From the NCBI GenBank assembly GCA_937873155.1, contig CALMVZ010000027.1:186001-250000 (forward strand): a DNA stretch of 64,000 nt, given 5' to 3'. Origin of the DNA: an uncultured Bacteroidota bacterium (lineage in GTDB: Bacteria; Bacteroidota; Bacteroidia; B-17B0; Aurantibacillaceae). Below the pieces are notes generated by a model. That model made no database searches and was not told the origin of the DNA. It saw only the letters and a list, made by a program, of their open reading frames with translations. This document shows, in pieces, positions 27,893 through 35,347 of this stretch (the stretch's first letter is position 1; every line of letters begins with the position of its first letter). A program made the position numbers and the translations under genes.

Positions 27893-28147
27893 ATGGGTAT
27901 AGTGTTAAAAACACATAAGATTCTTTGGGGTAAGTCAGGAACCGCCCCCCTTAAAAAAATATTTCAGGCATTACATGTGTGTTCTGAGTACTTAAAAGAA
28001 AAAGGTAGTCATATTCCTTGGTTAACTCGAACCATAAAAATAAATCTAAAGTTAGAGAACTACTTTGTTAAAGATAAAAATGGAAATAAGCTTAAGATTC
28101 TAAATATTTCAACAGATAGAGAAATTATTTTGCAGCCTATTGTTTAG
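27893..28147 (+). CDS. Small hypothetical protein, possible gene remnant
   Basis: 84 residues, basic, with no signal peptide or membrane segment. The first ~16 residues (G-I-V-L-K-T-H-K-I-L-W-G-K-S-G) look like the start of certain HNH-endonuclease proteins, which continue N-R-C-A; here a C-run (ACCGCCCCCC) follows, as if a frameshift had occurred. The rest shows no HNH residues. It may therefore be a remnant with a new reading frame or an unrelated small protein. It stands alone in an AT-rich stretch and is followed by hairpins at 28216-28284. Confidence 0.35.
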   Translation: MGIVLKTHKILWGKSGTAPLKKIFQALHVCSEYLKEKGSHIPWLTRTIKINLKLENYFVKDKNGNKLKILNISTDREIILQPIV

Positions 28148-28215
28148 TTACAAAATACATTTAACTACCTCCTGTATTTCCCCCTGATCTTTCTTTAATT
28201 TTTCTATAACACAAA

Positions 28216-28246
28216 AAACCACCGCCTCTCTCGAAGACGATGGTTT
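28216..28246 (-). terminator. Hairpin between convergent genes
   Basis: AAACCACCG (28216-28224) pairs with CGATGGTTT (28238-28246) with one mismatch. On the minus strand the stem is followed by a T-rich run (complement of 28205-28218), so it could end the FN3 gene transcript. Confidence 0.5.
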
Positions 28247-28258
28247 GTTTTAAATTAT

Positions 28259-28284
28259 CCGCTTTACGGAGCGGAGGTTTTTTT
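28259..28284 (+). terminator. Rho-independent terminator
   Basis: CCGCT (28259-28263) and AGCGG (28270-28274) form a GC-rich stem, followed by AGG and seven T residues (28278-28284). It would end plus-strand transcripts from the accessory block. The T-run reaches the stop codon of the convergent FN3 gene. Confidence 0.6.
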
Positions 28285-28945
28285 ATTTAGCTTTCGCGAT
28301 TATGGGGTCACTGTAAGCGCCATAACCACCGGCACCTATTGCAAAGAGCCTGAAAGCGTATTTGCTGCCGCTGATCAAACCGGTAATAGTGAAACTTGTT
28401 TTGGTAACGATCACTACAGTCGACCATGCTGCTGCCGGTGCCGGGTTGCTGCCGCCAACACTCCGGCTGCTAATTACCAGGTCGGGATCATCAGTTTGCT
28501 CTATCACATACACTTTTGCCAATGGCACTGCATCCCATGTCAATTTAATCGCACCGTCGTTAGCCACAAAACGGGTGCTTAAATTAATCGGTACACCGGG
28601 AACCTGTGATGGTGTTCTGTCGCTTTTAACCCTCATACCTGAGCTGAGAATTTTAGCAGGGTCGTTGTTCGATGCGCTCTCTACATACAAGGCTAATTGC
28701 GTTAGAAGGTTGTCGAGATTAGCTTCAGCGGCGTGTGCCAAAGCGATTTTTGTTTTTCCCCTGTCCTGTGCATTTTGTAATGCAACATCCAGCGCGGTGG
28801 AAGCAGTTGTAACCACACTTAATGCCGGTACAGGTGTGGTGAAATTAGAGTTGCCTGTCATAGCTAATACAATAGCGCGTGCCAGTTCAACTTTGTCGTT
28901 AGCTGAAAATCTTTTCAGGCCAAGACTTACTTTTATTTTTTTCAT
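28283..28945 (-). CDS. Fibronectin type III domain protein
   Basis: 220 residues from the ATG at 28945; the reading frame extends 21 residues further but M-K-K-I-K-V-S-L-G-L is the better start. Residues ~1-95 are helical with repeated Ala (T-A-S-T-A-L-D-V-A, K-I-A-L-A-H-A-A-E-A-N), possibly a coiled or oligomerising part. Residues ~110-220 form one FN3 domain: P-G-V-P-I-N-L, then K-L-T-W-D-A-V, then Y-V-I-E-Q-T, then I-T-G-L-x-x-G-S-K-Y-A-F-R-L-F-A-I-G. There is no signal peptide or sorting domain. Similar short alpha plus FN3 proteins occur in Bacteroidota genomes without a known function. Confidence 0.7.
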   Translation of the reverse strand: MKKIKVSLGLKRFSANDKVELARAIVLAMTGNSNFTTPVPALSVVTTASTALDVALQNAQDRGKTKIALAHAAEANLDNLLTQLALYVESASNNDPAKILSSGMRVKSDRTPSQVPGVPINLSTRFVANDGAIKLTWDAVPLAKVYVIEQTDDPDLVISSRSVGGSNPAPAAAWSTVVIVTKTSFTITGLISGSKYAFRLFAIGAGGYGAYSDPIIAKAK

Positions 28946-29292
28946 AATACTGAAAGTAAATGGGTCAGAAGCAAGGCAGCCTGCACGTATCATGTTTCCC
29001 TGCTTCAAACGTTAATTAATAACGTACAAACTGTTTTAGTAAAAGTGTTATCATGCGTTTTTTAAAAACATTTTTATTCTTCAATAGTGAAATGTCTGAA
29101 AGTCCGCTTCACTAGCACGCAACACTGAATAAAACTGGAAATGGCAGAGGGGAAATTTCCCGGGGAGATTGGTTTTACCGCATTACGGTAAAGTTTATAT
29201 TCTTATACAACGCAGTGGCAGCAAAGGTTTCAGAGGCTTGTGTTTTTTTAATTGTTTTAACAACTAAAACATTACAGAGAGATATTTTTTTT

Positions 29293-29692
29293 GAAAAGAA
29301 GATCTTCTTTGATCCTGGGAAGATGGTAAAAAAGCAAAAGATCATCTTCTCCGGACTATTACTATCTGCTATGCTTCCGGGATGATGGTAAAAAACAGAA
29401 AGAATATCTTTCATGGATAAATTACCATTTGCTTTGAACCTGGGATATTGGTAAAAATTAAAAGGAAGATCTTCGTTAAGCAAATCACCATCTGCTTTGC
29501 AGCCGGAAGATGAAAAAAAATAAAAAGCTGACCTTCTTTTAATAAATTACTATCTGCTTTGAATTGGGGAAGATGGTAAAAGAACAAAAGAAGATCTTCC
29601 CTGATTCCGGGATGATCTTGCTTGCTTAAGGGAAGATGGTAAAAAACTAAAAGCAGATCTTCTTTGGTCAGCGAATGATCTGCGTTAGAGAA
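29293..29692. repeat. Noncoding array of 62-63 bp imperfect tandem repeats
   Basis: Six units begin with GG(G)A(A/T)GATGG at 29317, 29379, 29442, 29504, 29567 and 29630, giving spacings of 62, 63, 62, 63 and 63 bases. A shortened unit precedes them (29293-29316). Each unit contains a GGTAAAAA-type A-tract, an AGATCTTC-type palindrome (the best is a perfect 16-base one at 29295-29310) and an ATCTGCTTTG segment. The spacing is not a constant multiple of three and stops interrupt all frames, so it does not code for a repeat protein. The rest of this ~800-base gene-free stretch (28946-29292 and 29693-29754) holds nothing else I can identify. Confidence 0.85.
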
Positions 29693-29754
29693 AAGGAAAG
29701 TAATTAGGTGGTTGAGCGTAGCCGCCGCATAGTTGTCCCCAATGGGAAAATCAC

Positions 29755-30390
29755 TTACTTCTCAGTTTTCAGAAGTTTAATATCAGCGATCAGTTTATTT
29801 ACTGCAATGCTATCAGTACCATCGTACATACCACGGATGCGTTTTTGTTTATCGATCAGTAAAAATAATTCGCTGTGTAAAAAACCTTCAGGCGTACCAT
29901 CATCTTCCAATGCATTCACCAGGTAACTGTCTTTAGCCAGGTCATAAATTTGTTTTTTATTGCCTGTTAAAAAATGCCATTTGTCTTTCATGGCCCCGTA
30001 TTTTCCCGCGTAAGCTAAAAGAACTTCTGAGGTATCGTGTGAAGGGTTTACAGAATGGGAAAGGATCAGAAATTCATTATCATTTAAAAAGGTCTGTTGG
30101 ACACGGATCATTTCTGTACTCATTTGCGGGCAAATACTCTGGCAAGTCGCAAAAAAGAAATCAGCCACGTAAATTTTATTTTCAATAGTTTTTTGGGTAA
30201 CGGTATCTTTATTTTGATTTATGAATTTAAAATCATCAATGGTATGATAAATAGTGTCTTCTCCGGCATGTTTCTTTTCGCCATAAACGGGTAAAAGTAA
30301 TTTGTGTTCATCGTCGGGATCTTTTTTATTGCCGCAACTAAATGCTGCAATTGTTATCAGCACTAAAAATAGTTTACTTATGCGTTTCAT
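29755..30390 (-). CDS. SCO1/SenC-family copper chaperone lipoprotein
   Basis: 211 residues. A lipoprotein signal peptide ends at A-A-F-S-C19. The thioredoxin-like SCO domain (~45-205) carries the copper ligands C83 and C87 (F-F-A-T-C-Q-S-I-C-P-Q-M) and H172 (G-F-L-H-S-E-L-F). SCO proteins deliver copper to, or reduce, the CuA centre of cytochrome c oxidase at the outer face of the inner membrane. The gene starts inside the end of an upstream paralogue (17-base overlap) that lacks the cysteines, so both are made from one transcript. No oxidase genes are in the window. Confidence 0.9.
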   Translation of the reverse strand: MKRISKLFLVLITIAAFSCGNKKDPDDEHKLLLPVYGEKKHAGEDTIYHTIDDFKFINQNKDTVTQKTIENKIYVADFFFATCQSICPQMSTEMIRVQQTFLNDNEFLILSHSVNPSHDTSEVLLAYAGKYGAMKDKWHFLTGNKKQIYDLAKDSYLVNALEDDGTPEGFLHSELFLLIDKQKRIRGMYDGTDSIAVNKLIADIKLLKTEK

Positions 30391-31048
30391 CTTTAATTTC
30401 GTTTTGTTGGATCATTCTGTTCTTTTCTTCCTTTAATCTCAAATGCTGGTATTCCGATAATAAACGTTTTATTTCCATCGCATAACGGCCATCATAATAA
30501 CCGCGGATATTTCTTTTCTTATCTAACAGAACTATAAAACTGTAATCCACATGACTTGGCTTTGATTTGAAGTACATGATATTTAAACTATCATACGAAC
30601 TTTGTCGCCAATAAGATTGTTCTATTGTTGGAAGATCGATCTTCAGGCTGTCGCGCAGATTGTAAGTGATATTTTTTACGCTATCCGGCTGCGGAAAAAG
30701 AAGCAGTAAAGGTAATTCAGAAAGCTCAGTTTTTTTATGAATTGTATAATCCAGCAAGCCCTCTAACCTGTAATTATCCTTAATGTATTTGGTCTGCATA
30801 AAACAAACAGTGATCAAAGGATAATTTATGGTATCGAATAATTTCGGAACTATTGAATTATTTACAACGGTATTGAATTTCAGATCTCCCACGGAATAGT
30901 AAACTGTATCTTTTCCATTTAAAGTTTTTGGTCCGTAGTAAAGAAGTTTGCTCGAATTGATGGTGCTTGTTTCAAGTATCAGCCAAAAAGCCGATGGGAA
31001 CAGGATAATAAGAAATAGTATGAGCTTGCTCTTTTTTTGCATGCACAA
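30374..31048 (-). CDS. SCO-like paralogue lacking copper-binding cysteines
   Basis: 224 residues. The N-terminus is a membrane anchor (about 6-25) without a lipobox. The body follows the neighbouring SCO protein: Y-Y-G-P-K-T-L-N-G-K-D-T-V-Y-Y-S-V-G-D-L-K-F matches its L-P-V-Y-G-E-K...D-T-I-Y-H-T-I-D-D-F-K-F, and H-V-D-Y-S-F-I-V-L-L-D-K-K-R-N-I-R-G-Y-Y-D-G-R matches its H-S-E-L-F...I-R-G-M-Y-D-G-T. At the metal site the C-x-x-x-C pair is replaced by V-C-F-M-Q-T-K-Y (one cysteine, different spacing), although the distal His is kept. It is probably a SCO-derived partner without normal copper binding. Translation continues into the active SCO gene by overlap. Start may be the ATG at 31048 or 31042. 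Confidence 0.7.
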   Translation of the reverse strand: MCMQKKSKLILFLIILFPSAFWLILETSTINSSKLLYYGPKTLNGKDTVYYSVGDLKFNTVVNNSIVPKLFDTINYPLITVCFMQTKYIKDNYRLEGLLDYTIHKKTELSELPLLLLFPQPDSVKNITYNLRDSLKIDLPTIEQSYWRQSSYDSLNIMYFKSKPSHVDYSFIVLLDKKRNIRGYYDGRYAMEIKRLLSEYQHLRLKEEKNRMIQQNEIKDETHK

Positions 31049-31073
31049 AGGTACACAGCGGAACCCAAATAAA

Positions 31074-31110
31074 AAACCCCTGAAGCATAAGAAGTACGCT
31101 TCAGGGGTTT
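31074..31110 (-). terminator. Strong Rho-independent terminator
   Basis: AAACCCCTGAAGC (31074-31086) and GCTTCAGGGGTTT (31098-31110) form a perfect 13-bp stem with an 11-base loop. On the minus strand it is followed by a T-rich run (complement of 31066-31076), ending the T9SS gene that stops at 31131. Confidence 0.85.
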
Positions 31111-31130
31111 AAATCCAAAAGTGTTTAAGA

Positions 31131-32165
31131 TTATTGGATGATCAGCTTTTTAGTTGAAGACTTCTCACCGATCGTAGTTTTAACATGGTAGATACCGCTT
31201 GCAAGGTCTGAGGTATTCATTAAATGTTTCACTTCAAGAGCGCTTCCAAGATCAACAGTTTTAACAACCTGTCCTAAATTATTCATAACAACAACTGAAG
31301 CATTTTCAGCTTTGTCGTTAGTAAGGTCGATAGTAACTGCGTTAGTGGCAGGATTTGGATACACGTTACAGTTGATAACATCAAAAGTAACATCATTGAT
31401 ACCTGTCAATACGGCATTGTTCACCTTGATCCAATAACTGTCCGTAACAGTTGGTCCGGAACCTGAGTTTACAGTTTGTTTTTCGTAGGTAACGTTCAGG
31501 ATCGGGAATTTTTGTGTCCCATGATAATAAGTATAATCCTGGCTTATCACATCAACTGTAAAGCTTAATGGGAAAGTGCCAAGAAGGATCCTCATGTTAT
31601 TGACCATTTTAACTTGCAAACAATTCGCGAAAGTTAAAGAACCGGGAAGTATAACAGTACCTGTTCCGCTACCAGTAGTATTAACAGATCCGCTCACAGT
31701 ACCGGGTAAACTTATAGTAGCTGTACCTGCAAAAGCATCAGTATTAGTATACCCGAAATTGATCGGCCATACAGCTGCAATAGCTGAGTTGGTAAATGTT
31801 ACACCTGATCCTGCGTTATCAGCAAATCCCCATAATTCATATTGGGTCGGGCCTGCCTGCCAGTAATTGTATTGTCCTGATCCGTCATCTTCAGCTAAAT
31901 TTGCGCTTGGGAATAATGCAGGACTTGGTGTAGAAGAGGTAGCGACGTAATTTGTTACCTCAGTAACAGTATTAGCTGTTATACTTGAGAAGTTCCAGGT
32001 TTGTGATGCACCTGTATTTTTTGGAAGTACTGATGTTGAATCGTAACCTTTTTGCGTATTAACGTCTCCGATAGCCGGTTCGTTGAAGGCTTTAGTTAAA
32101 CTTAATTGCGCAGAAGCTGTGAAAGCTAAAGCAATTGTGAAAATAGATAAGTAGATTTTTTTCAT
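31131..32165 (-). CDS. Secreted protein with T9SS type A sorting domain
   Basis: 344 residues from the ATG at 32165; the frame opens 24 bases earlier but M-K-K-I-Y-L-S-I-F-T-I-A-L begins a clear signal peptide (1-20, ending T-A-S-A-Q). Residues ~21-255 are a beta-rich domain of unknown type. The last ~75 residues are a type A T9SS sorting domain: C-N-V-Y-P-N-P-A-T-N-A-V-T-I-D-L, then V-M-N-N-L-G-Q-V-V, then S-D-L-A-S-G-I-Y-H-V-K-T, ending T-K-K-L-I-I-Q. It should be secreted and anchored or released by the T9SS. It has its own strong terminator and is probably monocistronic. Confidence 0.85.
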   Translation of the reverse strand: MKKIYLSIFTIALAFTASAQLSLTKAFNEPAIGDVNTQKGYDSTSVLPKNTGASQTWNFSSITANTVTEVTNYVATSSTPSPALFPSANLAEDDGSGQYNYWQAGPTQYELWGFADNAGSGVTFTNSAIAAVWPINFGYTNTDAFAGTATISLPGTVSGSVNTTGSGTGTVILPGSLTFANCLQVKMVNNMRILLGTFPLSFTVDVISQDYTYYHGTQKFPILNVTYEKQTVNSGSGPTVTDSYWIKVNNAVLTGINDVTFDVINCNVYPNPATNAVTIDLTNDKAENASVVVMNNLGQVVKTVDLGSALEVKHLMNTSDLASGIYHVKTTIGEKSSTKKLIIQ

Positions 32166-32274
32166 AGGTTTTTGGTTTAAGGTTTGCAAAACAAAATTAT
32201 AAAAATAACTGAGAAAACGAAGTCTTTTGTAGCGAAACAGGCTGGTTTTAACTTATTCAACCTTTTAAAATGCC

Positions 32275-33012
32275 TTAAATGCCAAGTAATTCCTTGATTT
32301 TCGCGTAACCTGAACGGCTTAAAGGGACTTTTTTACCACTTTTAAGTAATGCCACGTATGTATTTTTTTCCAAAGGTTCGATCCTGGTGAGTTGTTGCAG
32401 GTTTATGATGAAAGAACGGTGTGTTCTGAAGAAAACAGAAGGGTCTAAAGTTTCTTCGTAATAGTTCATAGTTTTCTTTTTCAGATAGTAAGTGTCCCTG
32501 GTAAATATTTTCACGTAATCATCATAAGCTTCAATGTAAACGATCTCGTTTGTTGGTACGATTTGAATATCGCCGCCATTGCGTACAACAATTCTGTTCT
32601 TTTCTTCAGGTTGTTTATTCGTGTTCTCAATTAAAGCATCAATTCCTTTTTCATGACTTTTTTGTTCCTTCCATTTTTTAATGGCACCTTCGAAACGGTT
32701 CTTATCAAATGGTTTTAATAAATAATCAACGGCATTCGCTTCAAAAGCTTTTATCGCATATTCATCAAAAGCTGTTGTGAAAATTACCGGAGGGCGTTCA
32801 TCTAAAATTTCCAACATCTCAAATCCGTTGATCTTTGGCATTTGTATATCTAAAAATATCAGGTCCGGTTTATGTTGCATGATAGCTTTCACGCCTTCAT
32901 AGCCATTATTACATTCTGCTACCACTTCAAGATCAGAATGCGCCTGCAAATATTCGGCAACTATTGTCCGTGCTAAAGGCTCGTCATCAATTATTACAAT
33001 TTTCTTTGCCAT
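32275..33012 (-). CDS. LytTR-family response regulator
   Basis: 245 residues. Receiver domain (1-120) with the acidic pocket D9-D10, phospho-acceptor D55 (L-I-F-L-D-I-Q-M-P) and the conserved Lys in L-L-K-P-F. The LytTR DNA-binding domain (~145-245) has I-V-P-T-N-E-I-V-Y-I-E-A-Y-D-D-Y, then F-F-R-T-H-R-S-F-I-I-N-L. Its start is one base after the stop of the cognate LytS-type kinase, so the two form a two-component system. The likely target is its own operon and other envelope genes, inferred from the LiaF-like gene upstream. Confidence 0.93.
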   Translation of the reverse strand: MAKKIVIIDDEPLARTIVAEYLQAHSDLEVVAECNNGYEGVKAIMQHKPDLIFLDIQMPKINGFEMLEILDERPPVIFTTAFDEYAIKAFEANAVDYLLKPFDKNRFEGAIKKWKEQKSHEKGIDALIENTNKQPEEKNRIVVRNGGDIQIVPTNEIVYIEAYDDYVKIFTRDTYYLKKKTMNYYEETLDPSVFFRTHRSFIINLQQLTRIEPLEKNTYVALLKSGKKVPLSRSGYAKIKELLGI

Positions 33013-33013
33013 G

Positions 33014-34051
33014 TTACTGCGGAATTCTTAAAGTGGTGATAAATGTGTTTTCTGTTTTGGTTGTGGTCATAAGATCATTGCGCCCGTACAATAAATACAA
33101 ACGTCGTTTCATGGAAGCTAATCCAAAGCCGGTTCCTTTATTCGCGTTTTGTGTGGAAGCATCGTATGGATTCTGAACTTCCACAATTAAATAACCTGTT
33201 TCTGTTTTCGAAGCTACTGAAATAGTGATCTCGCCGATAGTATCATATAATCCGAATTTTATCGCATTCTCAACAACAGGTTGTAAGAGCAGGGGAGGAA
33301 TTAAAAATGTTTGACTTTGTTCATTGACGTTCATTTCAACTTTTAAGCGGTGACCAAAACGTACTTTTTCAATTTCGAGATATAACTTCAGATGTTCGAA
33401 TTCTTCTTTTAAAGGAACAACTTTCTGTTCATCTTTTTTTAAAGTGCCTCTTAAGAAATCAGATAACTGTTGAACCATTTGACGGGCTTCTGCAGGTTTT
33501 GTTCCGATCAGTGCGTTGATGGAATTCAAACTGTTGAATAAGAAATGCGGCTGCAATTGCTGGCGGAGTTTTGATAATTCTGCTTCACGTAACATTGCAT
33601 CAACATCGGCTTGTTTCTTTTCTTTTTCTTTTTGTTCTGCTATGGAATTAAGCATCCAGTTGATCAATGTTATAAAAGAGATGACCATAAAAGCAAAGAC
33701 AAATCTTAATATAAGGGATCTTTCAAGTAATGAATAATAACCGGGTTCATCAGCTATTAGGACCGGAAGAAAGTATTTTAGTATTACCACATAGATGATA
33801 GCAAGTGTAACGCAGTAAATAATGCGATATACCTTGTTTGAATTCGCGGGCTGATAAAAACGGTAAATGAAGGTTGTGATAAGACCGAGTGCGGTAAGCA
33901 AAGTTATTGAAAAAGCGCCATCAATACCTGCCAGGTCACAACTTAATCCGAATTGGAACAAGACGTAAGAGTGAACTACAACACCAAGTACCCAGCAAAG
34001 AAAAACTGCAAGGATGAGACGTGGAAAGGAATATGGCGGATCAGCTCTCAA
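33014..34051 (-). CDS. LytS-type sensor histidine kinase
   Basis: 345 residues. Four membrane segments lie in residues 10-132, followed by a short coiled linker rich in Lys/Glu (~137-160). The kinase core has the His_kinase phospho-acceptor H169 in Q-L-Q-P-H-F-L-F-N-S-L-N and an HATPase domain with N-box P-V-V-E-N-A-I-K-F-G and G-box G-T-G-F-G-L. There is no extracytoplasmic sensor loop of size, so it probably senses within the membrane. It is one gene of a four-gene operon with LiaF-like and DUF4288 proteins upstream and the LytTR regulator downstream. Confidence 0.92.
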   Translation of the reverse strand: MRADPPYSFPRLILAVFLCWVLGVVVHSYVLFQFGLSCDLAGIDGAFSITLLTALGLITTFIYRFYQPANSNKVYRIIYCVTLAIIYVVILKYFLPVLIADEPGYYSLLERSLILRFVFAFMVISFITLINWMLNSIAEQKEKEKKQADVDAMLREAELSKLRQQLQPHFLFNSLNSINALIGTKPAEARQMVQQLSDFLRGTLKKDEQKVVPLKEEFEHLKLYLEIEKVRFGHRLKVEMNVNEQSQTFLIPPLLLQPVVENAIKFGLYDTIGEITISVASKTETGYLIVEVQNPYDASTQNANKGTGFGLASMKRRLYLLYGRNDLMTTTKTENTFITTLRIPQ

Positions 34052-34057
34052 AGAATA

Positions 34058-34405
34058 TTATGCAAAAGTTAAGCTTTTTGCCTGAATTAGCATCGACTTA
34101 TCCTGAACATATTTTATAAATGAGCTGGCGTTCTCAATCTCGTGAGTAGTAGAATATAATTCATCACCGTCTTTCGCTCCGTTCAATGCGTACAATTCTG
34201 CCACATCGATGAATTTCCATTCTACTAAATGACTCTGGTTATTCACGAAACTTTCTTCATGTTTTTTCCCTAATGCCCGTGCCTTTAAAAAAGCAGCTTC
34301 TATCGTGTTTGCTTGTATCAAACGTGTCTGTTCGTCGAATTGTTTGTTGTTGCTTCCGTTATCGATGCTGATATTGAAGACCAGTTTTGCTAAATATGAA
34401 TTCAT
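34058..34405 (-). CDS. DUF4288 family protein
   Basis: 115 residues, cytoplasmic, no signal peptide. The pattern Y-L-A-K-L-V-F-N-I-S, F-D-E-Q-T-R-L-I-Q-A, E-A-A-F-L-K-A-R-A-L-G and V-E-W-K-F-I-D-V-A-E-L-Y matches the DUF4288 family from memory. Its function is not known. It lies 14 bases after the LiaF-like gene and 6 bases before the sensor kinase, so it belongs to the same operon and may modulate the signalling pathway. Confidence 0.75.
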   Translation of the reverse strand: MNSYLAKLVFNISIDNGSNNKQFDEQTRLIQANTIEAAFLKARALGKKHEESFVNNQSHLVEWKFIDVAELYALNGAKDGDELYSTTHEIENASSFIKYVQDKSMLIQAKSLTFA

Positions 34406-34419
34406 GATTTTAATTTTTA

Positions 34420-35235
34420 CTAACTAATAATTTCAATCCCACCCATGCACACATTTCCTTCTAAACGTAATACTTTATTGGGATCATGTGATACACCTGT
34501 ATTTACAGGGCGTTTATCATCCACACTTCCCATTACTGAAGATAATTCTGATTTTATCATCCAATTGGCAGGAACCACCAGGCGCGCTCCTCCTAAAACT
34601 GCATTCACTTCTAAATTCACCGTTCCGTTAATATCTGCCTGCGATAAATTCAATTCCCCGCCTCCCATAACAATACTCATCTCGCCACCTTTAAAATCTT
34701 TTGAGATCACATTTCGTTTTATATTACCGAATACAACAGAGAAGTCAAGATGATCACTATCGCTGGTTGTTTCTTTATAATTGTGTCCTTCACAATCTTT
34801 ATAATCGTAACTATAGTTATAATTTCCTCCCTTATAATTATAGTGTTTTCTTCTCCATCCGCGGTGTCTCCATTTACGGCGCGGTTTAAAGATCATTATC
34901 AGGCCAACAAGGATGATAAGAGAAGGCCATAAAAGAGGTTTAATGTTCAGGGCAGGACAGAGATCAACCGCTAAAAAAGTTCCTCCAACTATTACAGGAA
35001 TGATCCATCCCCATCTTCGGAAACGGTATTTTAGCCCCATATATAAACCGATCGCGATCAATAACATTTTCCAGGTGAATACCCAGTATGGGATATCTGC
35101 GCCTAATTCTCTTCCTAAAAATAGTGCACCGGCGATCACCACAAATATCCCGCCGATCACTTTTCCGCGTTTGTGTTCAGCTTCCCACTGATTCCACATA
35201 TTCTCTTTTTCTGTATTTATATTCTGAACTTCCAT
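34420..35235 (-). CDS. LiaF-like membrane protein
   Basis: 271 residues. Three to four membrane segments lie in 25-115 (G-G-I-F-V-V-I-A-G-A-L-F-L-G; W-K-M-L-L-I-A-I-G-L-Y-M-G; P-S-L-I-I-L-V-G-L-I-M-I-F), matching a DUF5668-type LiaF membrane part. A strongly basic/Tyr-rich linker follows (~117-155, R-R-K-W-R-H-R-G-W-R-R-K). The C-terminal domain (~165-271) is the beta-repeat LiaF C-terminal fold with repeated G-G-A/E-x-L-x-V-P (G-G-A-R-L-V-V-P). LiaF inhibits the LiaSR stress system in Firmicutes. Here it precedes a LytS/LytTR pair, so it may play a similar restraining role. Confidence 0.8.
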   Translation of the reverse strand: MEVQNINTEKENMWNQWEAEHKRGKVIGGIFVVIAGALFLGRELGADIPYWVFTWKMLLIAIGLYMGLKYRFRRWGWIIPVIVGGTFLAVDLCPALNIKPLLWPSLIILVGLIMIFKPRRKWRHRGWRRKHYNYKGGNYNYSYDYKDCEGHNYKETTSDSDHLDFSVVFGNIKRNVISKDFKGGEMSIVMGGGELNLSQADINGTVNLEVNAVLGGARLVVPANWMIKSELSSVMGSVDDKRPVNTGVSHDPNKVLRLEGNVCMGGIEIIS

Positions 35236-35347
35236 TTCTTTTAAATTTATAGTTCAAAATTACATACTCAACAGAGTGTGGACAAGGGTAATTAGGCTGG
35301 CTGAAAGAGGTAGTCGGTGAATGGTAACTGAAGGGCGGTAGAGTGTA

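Noticed and set aside
28362-29015. Plus-strand frame of 217 codons
   Set aside because: It lies antisense to the FN3-domain gene, which has a clear domain and a better start.
29175-29483. A 102-codon minus-strand frame inside the tandem array
   Set aside because: It follows the repeat sequence only by chance; the repeat period is not a multiple of three and no family or signal is visible.
29293-29692. Possible CRISPR array
   Set aside because: The repeats are contiguous 62-63 bp imperfect units with no unique spacers, and no cas gene is present in the window.
34420-35235. Phage shock PspC-like protein
   Set aside because: The C-terminal repeat domain matches LiaF-type proteins and there is no PspC motif.
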